A stretch of 64,000 nucleotides of DNA from Arcuatula senhousia (lineage: Eukaryota > Mollusca > Bivalvia > Mytilida > Mytilidae), in NCBI GenBank assembly GCA_963971305.1, contig CAXARO010001844.1:62001-126000 (forward strand), given 5' to 3'. The translations under genes and the position numbers were made by a program. Under the pieces are notes generated by a model, which had not been told where the DNA came from, searched no databases, and saw only the letters and a list, made by a program, of their open reading frames with translations. Positions 38,301 to 47,979 of the stretch are shown here, piece after piece (positions within the stretch are counted from its first letter, which is position 1; each line of letters starts with the position of its first letter).

Positions 38301-41300
38301 CATTAAAATATTAAATTATTTTCCGAGATCTTAGAAATCCCATAATCATCGAAAATTTTTTTGTCTACAGATTAATTGCAAAAGGTTGCTCACCGATTGC
38401 ACGTACAATGACGCTCAGAGCATAATTTTCATTAGGATCGGATGAAAATAAGAGATGAGGTTACAACTTCTTGAAACACTTTCAATTGATAGTAATTTTA
38501 CATGATGATGTAAACATCATAAAAAATTTTGATTACTGAAACTTGACTATGTTCAACGATATCACATGTTTTCTATATAGTACGTGTATTTCTTGATTAC
38601 ATATGAGATAAACAGCACAACAGCATAAAAAGATTATTATCTCTCAGGGGATAAAATCTCGGGCTCCGCCTTCAGGAGAAGTGTACTATACACATGCTGT
38701 TTTTTTTTCATTAAATAATTTCATTTTATAAATGCACACAATAAACCATACTAAGTTAATTTTGAAATACTTAATGTGGTATACCACAACCACAAATATT
38801 TATGACGGGTCTCCTATTAGTTCTTAATCACGATGTAACAGTATATTAATTTCTTTTATTGGATTTAGATTAATTTAAAGTTAAATGGTCGGTCCCTAAA
38901 TCGTTAAAAAATATTAAATATCAATAAATGATCAAAAGGGAAGAATTCAGAAAACAATGAACGAAAGTTTTGCTTTCTATAAAAAAAAAAACACACACAA
39001 AAAAACCAAAAAAAGACTACTCACCTTATCTAGTTCGTTGATTAGAGTTCTACAAAATATATCTGTGTTAATTTCGGTTGGGAACAATTTACTGAAGCTG
39101 CTTGTGTATCGTTGAAAATCCAAAAGAGAAAAAAAGATTTTCTTGCCTGTTGTTCCTGTGAACTGCAAAATGATTAATTCGTTTTTAATTTTGCTTGGAA
39201 TAAAAATATAGCATTATATGATACAGTATGATTGATGTTTGTTACATTTTTATTACTTTTCTCATATTAAGAAGATTTTTTTACAATTGTCTGATTTGAG
39301 AAAAAGAGTCTATCGTGGATACTAAAAATCTGCAACTCGTAAATAAAAGTTGTTGGTTAAAAAGATTTTAATTTGAAATAAGCTCCTATTTGATATTTTC
39401 AAATCGTATTTGTTTAAACTTAATTTAACCCTCCCCATGAAAAATTCTTTTTCTGGAATACTCGTCACATTTACAGTCTTAAATTGTCTTAATCTTTTCT
39501 GTCTCTGTGTAATTAACTGGCTACCTTTTATCTTATTTGTATAATGATTAGTCTCTAAGGTACACTGTAAAGCGGCTTGTCTCTGATCATTTAATAATTT
39601 GTATCAGAAGACTCATAAAGACTCTTCAAGAAGTTATTATAGAACATAATTTATGCACAAGCTACTTTAATGACTTTGCCATTAAGTAAATCTTCGTTTC
39701 ACAGAAAATGCAGCACAAATATATAATAATTTAGAAAATAAAAATAGAAAAAAATTAAGAGACGGACCATTTAGCTTGAAGGTGGGCTTGGTATTTCGGT
39801 TTGGTCTTAATCATTTATTTTCAAGGCGTCGTAGAAATAGTTCTACAGAATATTTTTTCTTGCATTCTGCTTTCAAAATAGAAGCCCCCCCTTCCGATAA
39901 AATGGTCGGTCTTTTACATATTTCAAAAGAGAAAAAAAAGAAACCAATTTCAATAGATAATGATTTATTAATGATTACAACATATGATAAATATTACAAA
40001 AATGTGAGAAAAGGGGGAAAGTAAGATTGATGAAATGCAAGTGATAAATTATACGCATTTTTATAAGTAAATATTTTAGGACTTAACACTAGTAATGAAT
40101 TTTGTACAATTTAAAAAAAGGTTAATTTCAAAGATCGCTAAGACAAGTGTAGCAGATATTGCGTAAAAACATATCATTATCATGCAATGAGCATTGCATA
40201 TATATATTTATTTAATTCAAAGCTATGAACTCTCAAATATAGTTATTTTAATGCTCAGATAAAACCATTCCAAATCGATTCATAGATCGTCGGATTTTCT
40301 GTGTCCGATATTGTCGGCAAGAATTTTTTTTTTCAATATGAGATAAAAATACCCGGGTCTTTTCGGGATATACCCGCCTCGGTGTCATAAATTGTATTAA
40401 AACATTTTTTTAGCACTGCATGTTTTTAATAGTAAATTGACACAAAATCATCATGTATATCACTTATCATGTGTAAAACTATAATTTGTCAATAATTGCA
40501 GCTATTAAACATCAAAACATGTTTAGCAAACGTTATTTCATGTATTTAGGATAATCATGGAGATCTGGAATAGGTGTACACGACACAACTAACATAAAGA
40601 AATAGCAATTAAAAAAAATGACGAAAGTGAATAATAATAGTAACTTTATAGTTCTGATTTTAACTGAAGTAGATTTTAATATTTTTCCCCTTAAACTTAA
40701 AAAAAAAAAGATACCGCTGGCCAAGTAAAATCCCTTTTCCTATAAAAAAATTAAAAAATCAAAACAGATTTTGCGCGCTGCACTTTGTTATTTTAACGTC
40801 CGACGAACTAGGAATCGATTTGGAGGGCTGAAGAGTTTTCAAAAATTTTTTTTTGATTTGCTGCCAAAGAAGATATTTCTTTACTGTTTAAAAAAGGGAA
40901 AAATATTTATGTTAAATGTAGCACATCATTTTAACGTACATGTACTTGTCATACTTAAGCAATCCGCTATTTTGGAATTACAACTTTTAGCACAATGTCT
41001 CTAATGATTCTTTTAACTTTGAAGGGTCTATGGTTACAACGATACACGATATAGAATAGACCAAGACTATATATATTCTCTGTTCCGTAGACTGACTATA
41101 GAGTTGCAGAGTCAAACAGTTCACTGATATAAAACTTAACAAATATATACCTGAACAAATTTATGATTACTTTTACAAGCACCAACCACGCTCCCAAAGG
41201 TAAATGGCGATGACCTTGGGTGTTCTGTGAACAAAAAAAAACATTAATTGTAGATTTTTTACGAACAGTTTAAACATTATAAATCTTGGCAATTTCCACT

Positions 41301-44300
41301 AAACGCTTTTCTGAAGTCTGTTTTATGTGTGGAAGTTATGGTTTACCATTTACATATGTTATGCAGTTAATACAAGAACATCAGTAGATATCAATTTCAA
41401 GACCCAGGTATGCTTATGTGAGGGAGTTATGGTGGAACATTTATATTTGTTATGTATAGTTGCAATGATTTTTTTTTCACCTTTACTTTGATTTTATATA
41501 AACAACGTTGTGAAAAACATTTTTCAGTAAGCCCCGTCACATTTTTTGAATTAATAGACCAGGGGGTCGTCCAAACCCCTAGATCCCCCCTTTTGGATAT
41601 GGGTATGAAGTAACGGTTCTTATTGATTTAATATATCTCACAAATCCAATACAAATCGCATTGACATGTCGCTTTCATGCATATAATTGAAAATGTTAAA
41701 ATCTACAGAACTTTGTTAGAAGAAAAATAAGTTCTTTTCGTATATTTATCGTCTCTAGGCATGGTCAAAAGGTACTGCTTGCTTTATGGTACTTTAGATT
41801 TACACCAAGTTACACCTGTGAAGATCTTCATCTTTACATTATTTTTATTTTACTCAAGAAAGAGTCTGTCGGTCTGTCAACTTTTGAACCATGTAATTGG
41901 TTTCTACTTACTGGTAAAACAGCGGATACAATTTACATTCTATTACACAGGCCCCCCTGGCCCCTTCTGGATCCTCCCCTGCGCAACACCCTACCTTTCT
42001 AGATCGGAATGCCTTCTGAGTCGACATGGTCAAAAGCAGGGAAATTGTGTGACAGATTTTTTCGGAATCTTGTGAAGAATTTATTAAGGTGTATATTTTC
42101 TTTTTAGCACTTTTAGTTTTATTTTGGTGTATGCTTCTCATTTCCTGGTCGGTCGATCATCTTCTCTCTGTTTTAGGAGGTTGAGTGTTGATATGCGTGG
42201 TCTCTATTATTTTTAGTGTACACAAGGAAATACGTCTGTGAAATGTTAAAAATCTACGATATTGGCGTTATATAATTCACAAAGACCCCTTTTAAGAATT
42301 CATATTTAATTGAAAACAAAAAAAACTTTTGTCTAAACTTTTTTTAACAATTATTTACATTTACCTTTCAAGAAGCTATTGATGTTTTCGCCATCAAGAA
42401 TAACGTCAATATCTCCACCAGGGGACTTTACTAAAGACCACCATTTAAATCCAAAGAAATCTTTTAACTTCCCATATTTCTCTTCTAGTGACTTATCTAA
42501 ATGGCCAATAAATGTTGATTTTAACAAAGTAACGACAAACACCAAGTCACGAGTTACGGCGACATTTAATTTTTTATTAAATTTTATTAAAGCACACAGT
42601 AAACTTCATTGGTTATAGCTTTACAGAACATAAAACATATACATGAATAAAAAAAAACAGAAAACATGGAGGTGTCTAAATTTTACAATAGTACAACTAA
42701 AATATTTATGACGGGTCGGTCTTAATTTCTTCAGTTGTAGTTTGCCTTAAAAAGAAAGTCATGCAGTATTTCAAATTTCTGTTGAAATAAAATTAGCTAA
42801 TCAAATATTTGGAAACATCTAGTTTTATGTGCTCATGATTGTTCTTTTTCAATATAACACAAAATTGCTACGCGTAGCCATGTGTCCCCCGCTGCCGCAT
42901 AAAAGTTATGTGGTATGTCAATTCAAGAGATATTTTTTCTGAGAAACAATTGAAATTGGTTGTCAAAATATGGGATGATCACAACTTACAGTACCCTATC
43001 AGTGTGTAAAGTTCCAGCAACATCCATTCATTAAAATCAGAGGAGTTGCACCCACAAAAATGTTTGACATGACAAAGTCCCATTTTTTGGACTGAAAATC
43101 ACAAATTCGTAAATAACTCGAAAACTGTAAATATTGTTACAATTTTTTTTTCGTACTATTATAGAGTATCTTTTGCTCTATCAGCCTAAAAAATTTCAGA
43201 ACCCTGTGCACCTAGGTAACCGAGATATTGGATGTCCTATATTTTGACCTTTCTTCGGTCGGAAACGGCGGCCATTATGAAAATTTCAAATATGGGATGA
43301 TCATCTACTAATTGTACCCTATCAGTGTGTCAAGTTTCAGCCTCATCCATTCAGTAGTGTCCGAGGAGTTGCACCCACAAAAACGTTTGACAAAGTCCCA
43401 TTTTTCGGACTGAAAAATCACAAATTCGTAAATAACTCGAAAACCGTAAATATCGCTTCAAAATTTTATTTCGTATTATCATAGTGTACCTTTTGCTCTA
43501 TCAGCCTACAAAATTTCAGAACCCTGTGCACCTAGGTAACTGAAATATTGAATGTCCTATATTTCGACCTTTCTTCAATTTCCATGGAAACGGCGGCCAT
43601 TTTGAAAATTTCAAATATCGGATGATTATCTACTAATTGTACCCTATTAGTGTGTAAAGTTTCAGCAGCATCCGTTCAGTAGTGTCCGAGGAGTTGCACC
43701 CACAAAAAACGTGACGGACGGACGGACGGAGACCATTACTAACATCCTCCGACGCGTTGCGGCGGGGGGCAATAAATATGTACACGAAATGAAATTAAAA
43801 AAATATATAAAAGGATAACGTACGATTATAATTAGTGGTTGCTTTGCGACAAGCAGAGCAGTGTCATAACTTTGTATAATTCTAATATACATTTCTGAGC
43901 TTGTTAAAAAAATATGAAGAAACAGGTTTCAATGGAAACATATTTGGGGGAAAACAACACACTACTTTGAAAGTTTTGTAGTGACTTTTAATATCCATAG
44001 ACGATAATAAGATGTGAAATAAATAAAAGCGTTAAGTACAAGTAACTAATTTCCAAGAAATACCTACTGACAGACACAGTGCTGAAAGCATTGATCACAC
44101 AAGGCCCGGGGCATATCTAAGGCAAGGTCAGATGCAAACAATGTGCATATAATATATATATTGTGTATATTTAATCGTAATAACTAGGTGTGACGTTTCC
44201 AGAATTATTGATTTCTAATGTATACGTAACTCCTAATTCAAAATAACTTCAGGTGTGTATCCCAGACAGTGGCAGATCGGGAGGGGCGGGCTTTTAGGCC

Positions 44301-44753
44301 TTTGCCAACACTTTTGAACAATATTTTAATAGAGTCTATTTTTGAAATTAATATGAATGTTTAAAAATATTTGTTCTTAAAAAAATTTTTTCGCGCCTAC
44401 TGTTTCACAGATCCTAGATCCAGGGGGGTGTTCAGGTGAGGGGTGTGAAATCCGGTTCCCCCACTTAGTTTTTACTTTTTCATTTTATAACTTTTGAGTA
44501 TATTTTAGATATTGGTGTGAAAGGCATTTTTTCCTCAGTTGACTGTAGAACACATACCCCCCCCCTTTTTGAAATATCTGCGTCCGCCCCTATTATTTGA
44601 AAATATTATTTAACAATGACATCAAATTATATACATTCAAAATATGCAAATCTATACATGTACAAATGTTAATTATCTACTATTCTACCTACCTAGCTCT
44701 GTATTGTCTTCTTGAAAGTCATACACGTCCCCGTGAAGACTTTGTGCCATTTT
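22137..44753 (-). CDS. ParB-like / helical-repeat / Tudor-domain protein, 20 coding exons, 693 aa
   Basis: Exons (minus strand): 44753-44693 (ATG 44750), 42496-42365, 41224-41151, 39162-39025, 37479-37417, 34823-34788, 34435-34122, 33277-33082, 32683-32387, 31441-31379, 30416-30333, 29577-29515, 27951-27889, 27647-27567, 26417-26367, 25487-25422, 25323-25264, 25033-24968, 23387-23288 and 22213-22137 (stop TAA). All have AG/GT borders and all junction phases agree, giving 2082 nt of CDS and 693 residues. Order: unrecognised N-terminal part (1-167), ParB/sulfiredoxin-like domain (about 185-320), unrecognised 99-residue exon (338-436), Lys/Glu-rich helical segments (437-635), Tudor-like domain (about 636-693). 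No signal peptide or membrane segment was seen, so a nuclear or cytoplasmic protein is likely. Function is unknown. A small extra exon inside a long intron would not be noticed if it kept phase 0. Confidence 0.75.
23470..24242 (-). repeat. Tandem module of about 180-bp units with CGGAC tract and terminal hairpin
   Basis: Four units share GACAGACCTGAAAATGTATC, CCACCATATGGGACCC and CTGAAGCTACATACCAAATA with a period near 180 bp. The right end has GGACTAACGGACGGACC followed by ACCATTCGCAATTTCGTTGC and GTGGGGTATAA. Same plan as the modules at 35700, 42960, 49428, 52090 and 61369. It lies in the intron between exons 24968 and 23387. Confidence 0.7.
24968..31441 (-). CDS. Short phase-0 exons encoding helical / coiled-coil segments
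   Basis: Nine consecutive exons (31441-31379, 30416-30333, 29577-29515, 27951-27889, 27647-27567, 26417-26367, 25487-25422, 25323-25264, 25033-24968) all start and end in phase 0. Lengths are 63, 84, 63, 63, 81, 51, 66, 60 and 66 nt. Four are whole multiples of 21 nt, that is whole heptads. Segments such as EEIRLLKEKAALDQNIIKDL, KEFLALQKKFENIENENK and LLERENADLQTRALKLEKKI have Leu/Ile/Phe spacing fit for coiled coils; later exons (KRQRTVKDYS, VIKDEKRNTNRDG, KPILEMVLISETEE) look disordered. Donors include GTAAGT and GTATGA forms. The symmetric exons could be skipped without loss of frame. Confidence 0.65.
26070..26300 (+). repeat. Retroelement 3'-tail remnant in the ParB-like gene intron
   Basis: On the minus strand, GTAGAGGTTCCAATGTAGTATCC then GAATGTCAAAATTCCGAAC matches the 3'-end phrase at 27970-28015 in the opposite orientation. 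Open frames here are repeat sequence, not exons. Confidence 0.45.
26685..27130 (+). pseudogene. Decayed reverse-transcriptase fragment, plus orientation
   Basis: TCGAAATTGACACATACTATG ... TATGGAGTTTACGTATCAC ... GATAAATACGGAATTTCTATC tracks the reverse complement of 11700-12020, i.e. the region around LEIDTQGRL to KYGISIS. Frame is lost by indels. Inserted in the intron between exons 27567 and 26417. Confidence 0.65.
27300..27560 (-). repeat. Retroelement tail remnant
   Basis: GCAAAGAGGCACCAATTGGG then CATTCGAGTTTCAAAAGTCC, AACACGAACGAGAGCAGCACG, and GTGCCCCGTAAGAGTCAGCAG follow the tail of the minus-oriented copies. It ends just before coding exon 27647-27567. Confidence 0.5.
27968..29250 (-). 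mobile_element. Composite retroelement remnant within the ParB-like gene intron
   Basis: Starts with the 3'-end phrase GAAGCAGAGGTACCAATGGG at 27972, includes the AGTGTACGCGACACAAC block (28140), then a minus-strand frame with GISHPDFYSNVVYKAQKF ... LKKGYEFNVLVKSLHLV (28975-28790) and, at 28976-29250, a second tail matching 46545-46800 (TCCGGAAGAGTAAGCAGTTCC). The GISHPDFY block belongs to the C-terminal coding part of related retroelements. So this is at least two element fragments, one inserted into the other, sitting between coding exons 29515 and 27951. Confidence 0.6.
32387..32683 (-). CDS. 99-residue unrecognised exon of the ParB-like gene
   Basis: Largest single exon without a recognised domain, phase 0 at both ends, residues 338-436. 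It opens with a very basic stretch (KKLERKKKNN), then HLIRLSTMDKDCWDIVEKIQ, YPSYSVFFYTKL and ESLIKEEPLAKEGDSLVLQR. In bacterial ParB proteins the nuclease/CTPase fold is followed by a helix-turn-helix domain; this exon sits in that position but I cannot see a clear helix-turn-helix. Confidence 0.6.
33082..34435 (-). CDS. ParB/sulfiredoxin-like domain exons of the ParB-like gene
   Basis: Exon 34435-34122 (residues 168-272) carries RPINQAHINNLLKQVEAN, a spaced FQPAVGIKHD strand, then EVIDGNHTLTVMKIL at 245-259. Exon 33277-33082 continues in phase 2 with KLTSSEIFTLGLLHNEANQS (279-298) and TPFEKIKIMRSLL. ParB N-terminal domains have the same series: positions that list partners, a DG-x-H-R/T loop that binds nucleotide, then L-S-x2-E ... 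L-x-EN and P-x-E. Here the second motif reads H-N-E-A-N and the loop has H-T in place of H-R. Known members use this fold for CTP binding (ParB), cysteine-sulfinate repair (sulfiredoxin) or kinase or nuclease activity. The sulfiredoxin GGCHR loop is absent, so that enzyme is unlikely. Confidence 0.7.
34788..44753 (-). CDS. N-terminal exons of the ParB-like gene (residues 1-167)
   Basis: Six exons: start exon MAQSLHGDVYDFQEDNTEL; 42496-42365 with KYGKLKDFFGFKWWSLVKSP and GGDIDVILDGENINSFLKG; 41224-41151 with SSPFTFGSVVGACKSNHKF; 39162-39025 with KKIFFSLLDFQRYTSSFSKL and INTDIFCRTLINELDK; then two acidic short exons (DQDDVVGSERIDHESQFLDN and EMNDGNKEGNDQ). I recognise no domain. The phase-1 borders of the first three exons contrast with the phase-0 exons later, which suggests a different origin. 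An open frame extends upstream of 42496 to about 42600, but only the acceptor at 42496 keeps phase with exon 1. Confidence 0.6.
35375..35655. mobile_element. PIF/Harbinger-like MITE with 41-bp TIRs
   Basis: A 281-bp element with perfect terminal inverted repeats of about 41 bp beginning GGCACGGACCATTTGATTTT at 35375 and ending at 35655. It is flanked by direct TAA (35372-35374 and 35656-35658), the 3-bp target duplication typical of PIF/Harbinger elements, whose ends also start GG. No transposase inside. The perfect arms, with an 8-G run in each, suggest recent movement. It lies in a long intron of the ParB-like gene. Confidence 0.8.
35690..36300 (+). repeat. Tandem module with CCGTCTGT tract
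   Basis: Three units of about 165-205 bp share GATAATGAACTGATTTTTGG, TATGTGAGTTTACCATGATG and GCCGGTCCACAAATTTTAATG. Each carries or follows a CGTCTGTCCGTCTGTCACGC tract. Same general design as the other CGTCC modules in the window. Confidence 0.7.
38230..38355. mobile_element. Foldback element (MITE-like)
   Basis: AATATTTTAATGGC at 38272-38285 pairs exactly with GCCATTAAAATATT at 38299-38312; outer parts (GATTATGGAATTTCTAA and TTAGAAATCCCATAATC) pair with few mismatches, so about 125 bp forms one hairpin. No coding sequence. Confidence 0.6.
39758..39918. mobile_element. Possible degenerate relative of the Harbinger-like MITE
   Basis: AGACGGACCATTTAGCTTGA at the left and AAAATGGTCGGTCTTTTA at the right form imperfect inverted ends flanked by TTA-like triplets, with G-rich and C-rich runs just inside as in the element at 35375. 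Confidence 0.35.
42960..43775 (-). repeat. Tandem module of about 330-bp units ending in CGGACGGACGG
   Basis: Two and a half units share GGGATGATC, TACCCTATCAGTGTGTAAAG, GAGGAGTTGCACCCACAAAA and AACCCTGTGCACCTAGGTAA. The right end reads GTGACGGACGGACGGACGGA, then ATCCTCCGACGCGTTGCGGC. Inside the intron between coding exons 1 and 2 of the ParB-like gene. Confidence 0.7.
44268..44595. mobile_element. Possible foldback element with GGCGGATC-like ends
   Basis: CAGTGGCAGATCGGGAGGGG near 44268 and CTGCGTCCGCCCCTATT near 44578 are imperfect inverted ends like those at 2226-2394, with an internal TCCTAGATCCAGGGG. Weakly supported. Confidence 0.3.
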
Positions 44754-45815
44754 CTAAAATTTGAAATATAACCAATCAAAGAGGACTGTAGTTAACCGCC
44801 GAATTTTTAGATTTTTGAAATTTTGGGTCAGATTTTGGCACAAAAACCTTTATTAGATGTCGAATCATGGCGGAAAATCATCTGTTTGACTTTTTATTCA
44901 AAGGGAATTTAGAAAACGGTGACCAGAACATACAAAAAGGTATGTACTGAATTAAGATTTAAAAAAACTAACAATTACATGTACATAAAACCGCAATTAC
45001 CAAAATCTTACCTTATCAAAATTAAAACAAATACCAAAACATTTAAACCAGAAAGAGGATTAGAAATCGCATGTTGAATATATTTGGACATTGAAAGAGA
45101 ATATTTTGATATTTTAAATAAACGATAGAGAAAAATAATTTATTAATCGTTAAAAATAACTCATTTATCATTTAAAAAAAATAACTTATTTATCGTTAAA
45201 AAAATATATATTAAACATTTGAACTGTTTTCTTATTGATTAGTAGCGCATGAATCTGCAGTACCCCTTTCCGTAACTCTTTGTTCATATTTTGTAATTTA
45301 ATATTCAAAGTTGGATAAGATACATGTTTTACCCTTATTTAGAAATAAAGTATTAGTATCATTAAAGTTCGAATTTCAAATTGCCAAAGTAATGTTCAAT
45401 AAAAAGAACAGATTTTCAACCGCCAAAAATACAGTTTGGTTGCATTTTATAAACCTGATTATTACACTTGTTACTTAAAAGATTTCGTTTATGTAATATT
45501 GAATATCTATTTGATTTTCTTGTAAATGTAAAAACTGACGAACAATTTCTTCAAATATCTAGTCATAGAATCTCTAACTTTTCAAAATATTTGATAACAG
45601 TATGTTAAAATATATTTAAATAGAAATGTTTGTTGTTGTTGTTTTTTTTTTTAATTAAGTTATTGATAAATTAATTTTTTTTATAAATTAGGTCAGCAAT
45701 TGTGGAAGTATTTTTTTTTAAATTGTTGTCAAAGATCGTTACTTTCTTTTCATATGATAATAATTCATTAAAATTAACTTCAAAGCAAATTTATTAAATA
45801 GTCGAAATATCTTAC

Positions 45816-45895
45816 CTTCTATAATGACCCAATATCAAGCGGAACTGTTGTTCATGCAGAGTGTTTCCAAAAACCGTTATATCATTGACACGCCC
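45816..45895 (-). promoter_or_regulatory. Possible 5' UTR exon of the ParB-like gene
   Basis: The minus strand has ATTATAGAAG followed by a strong donor GTAAGATA at 45815. The start exon 44753 is preceded directly by an acceptor TTTTAG, three bases before ATG, so a noncoding first exon is expected upstream. The proposed exon has one short upstream ATG frame of six codons. The exon start and promoter are not defined. Confidence 0.4.
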
Positions 45896-46085
45896 ATACC
45901 AAACCGTTATGTGAGATCGACCTATCAGACCACTTCTCCGATTAGTCTATGACCGCATGGCGTTAAAATGATTTATTTATCTTTTAGCCATTTCCTCGTT
46001 TTACAATTGTATACCCCCTCCCAATGAGTATTTTTATGATGCTTTTTTTTGTGTGTAAATAATTTTGTTTATTCTTGTTATTTTA

Positions 46086-46370
46086 CACCCTGTTTACACC
46101 ATGAAAAAAAAAATACATCGATCTTTTTTAAATCGATCTTAAAAAGACTGGTTTGCATTTACAAACCCGAAAAATACGGTCGTTGTATTTCATTCCCTGC
46201 GGTCACTACATTACACTACAAGAAAGATCGATTCAAAAAAGATCGATCTTTTTAAGTCTAGGTCTAAAGCAGGACTTTTTAAGTCCGGTTCTTTTTTAAT
46301 CGATTCAAATAAAGATCGATTTTTCCCGTTTACACTGACAAAAAGATCGATCTGTTTTGTTTCGATAGGA
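46086..46370. repeat. GATCGATC-rich foldback region
   Basis: CCTGTTTACACCATG at 46088 faces CCCGTTTACACTGAC at 46327, and AAGATCGATCTTTTT-type palindromes occur at about 46115, 46225, 46310 and 46345. It resembles a MITE or a decayed palindromic element, next to the retroelement end at 46392. Confidence 0.35.
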
Positions 46371-46391
46371 ACTGTATATCAGAATAATTTG

Positions 46392-47445
46392 AAAGAAGCA
46401 AAGGTGTACCAAAGGGGTAATCGGTATCATAAAACCGTAAAGACAAAGACAAAACCGGCAGACAAAAATCATCACAACAAAACAAACCACATAACAACAT
46501 AAAACACAAACACACATAACAACAAAACCGCATTCAGCAACGCGAACTCAAGTCGAAACGAGAGTGAACTCAGGTGCTCCGGAAGAGTAAGCAGTTCCTG
46601 CTTGCTATAGCACACCCGTCACGTTGCCAAAGATCGATTAAGTGTTGATCAAATCCGGAAAGGATGACATTACAAAACTCTATGTCAAACCAACATCTGT
46701 GCTCATCTGAGAGATAGAAATCCCGTATTTGTTTACAAGCACATGATGTCGTCCGTAAAATTTCTTGAGTGATGACAACAACCTGGGAGCAACGTACCCC
46801 TGTGTTAACAATTTGCTTGTCAGCCGTGTGGCTCTATCAAGGAAGTCGTTGTACTCCCCACATGCTCTGAAATAGCGAATCAATTGTGATACGTAAACTC
46901 CATATGCTGGAGCGGACGGAATGTTGCTGCACAGAAAGGGAAAGTTAACTATTGGAAAGTTGAAGTCATCACGTTTGTCATAGAGCTTTGTACAAAGCCT
47001 TCCTTGTGTGTCAATTTCGAGAAATAGATCCAGATATGAAGCAGACCTCCTAGAATCTGTAGTGTCCTTTATCTCAAGTTCCTTCGGATATATGAGATGT
47101 AAATAGTCACCAAATCGAGGATTGTTTAGTGAAAGGACATCATCAATATAACGAAATGTGAGATTGAAGGATAAAGTAAGTTTGCGGTCCTTTTTGTCTA
47201 GACGTGATTGTAAGAAGTCCGCTTCATATGAATGAAGAAACAAATCGGCAAGCAATGGTGCACAATTTGTGCCCATTGGGATACCTATTGTTTGCTGAAA
47301 AACACGTCCACCAAACTGTACAAATATGTTGTCGATTAGAAAGTTGAGCATTTCTATTATTTGATCTTCTGTAAATTTGTTTTTCTTGCTAGACTCTTGG
47401 ATGACAAAGTAAGTCTTTTTATAACCGACTACCAAATACTTGTAC
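46392..47445 (-). mobile_element. 5'-truncated retroelement with RT catalytic block
   Basis: The minus-strand open frame 47435-46680 (251 codons) starts inside a reverse transcriptase: YLVVGYKKTYFV, then QTIGIPMGTNCAPLLADLFL (RT substrate-gripping block) and FRYIDDVLSL (YIDD catalytic pair), then YPKELEIKDTT, SASYLDLFLEID, KLYDKRDDFNFP, AYGVYVSQLIRY and LKKFYGRHHVL to a stop. The first fingers motifs are missing, so it is not active. About 290 bp of 3' UTR runs to the end motif TTGGTACACC...TTTGCTTCTTT at 46392. Upstream, at about 47445, sequence changes to an unrelated repeat. It is the longer sister of 11387-12224, with one or two amino-acid changes per hundred. Family resembles Penelope-like RTs, without any visible GIY-YIG endonuclease. 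Confidence 0.8.
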
Positions 47446-47449
47446 CTGC

Positions 47450-47975
47450 GTTGGTAGGATGGTTCAGTATGACAAATTGTTTGTCCTTAGCGATTTACAG
47501 ACCTGTCGGACATCTACTTCCTGTTTGGGACTTAGGCCGATGTGAAAATAGGTGAACATGATATGAAAATTTCCGTCAAGCTCTTCTCAGGAGCTGTATA
47601 TCAGAGTAATTTGATACTTGGTAGGATGATTCAATATGACAAACTGTATGTCCTCAACGAGTTTTAGACCTGTTGGACATCTACTTCCTGTTTGGGACTT
47701 AGCGGGGGCATCTGTGTCCAATAGACACATTTTTTCTTTATTTTTGTTTTGATTATATATTTTTTTTTGGGGGGGGGGGGTCAAGAATGGGGTTTTTCAT
47801 TGACACTTTAGGATTAAGCTTGAATCATATGGTTTTTTTTATACAGGGCCAAATTAAAAACAGCGAGCAGCGACCGCTGGTCACATTGAAGGCTGCTGGC
47901 TGTTTCTGTTGTAGATTTTTAAATTGTTGTTATTGTTGTAGGTTGTGTCGCGTACACTTATTCCACAACTCATTA
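47450..47975. repeat. Interspersed repeat fragments
   Basis: Two copies of GGACATCTACTTCCTGTTTG with TAGGATG(A/G)TTCA(A/G)TATGACAA at 47455-47530 and 47620-47700; a poly-G run of about 12; then the 115-bp block GCGACCGCTGGTCACATTGA also found at 13525 and 13870. Confidence 0.6.
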
Positions 47976-47979
47976 ATTT

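Noticed and set aside
42497..42600. Upstream extension of exon 42496-42365 (open frame with LVFVVTLLKSTFIG)
   Set aside because: Only the acceptor before 42496 keeps phase with the start exon; the extension includes the pyrimidine tract.
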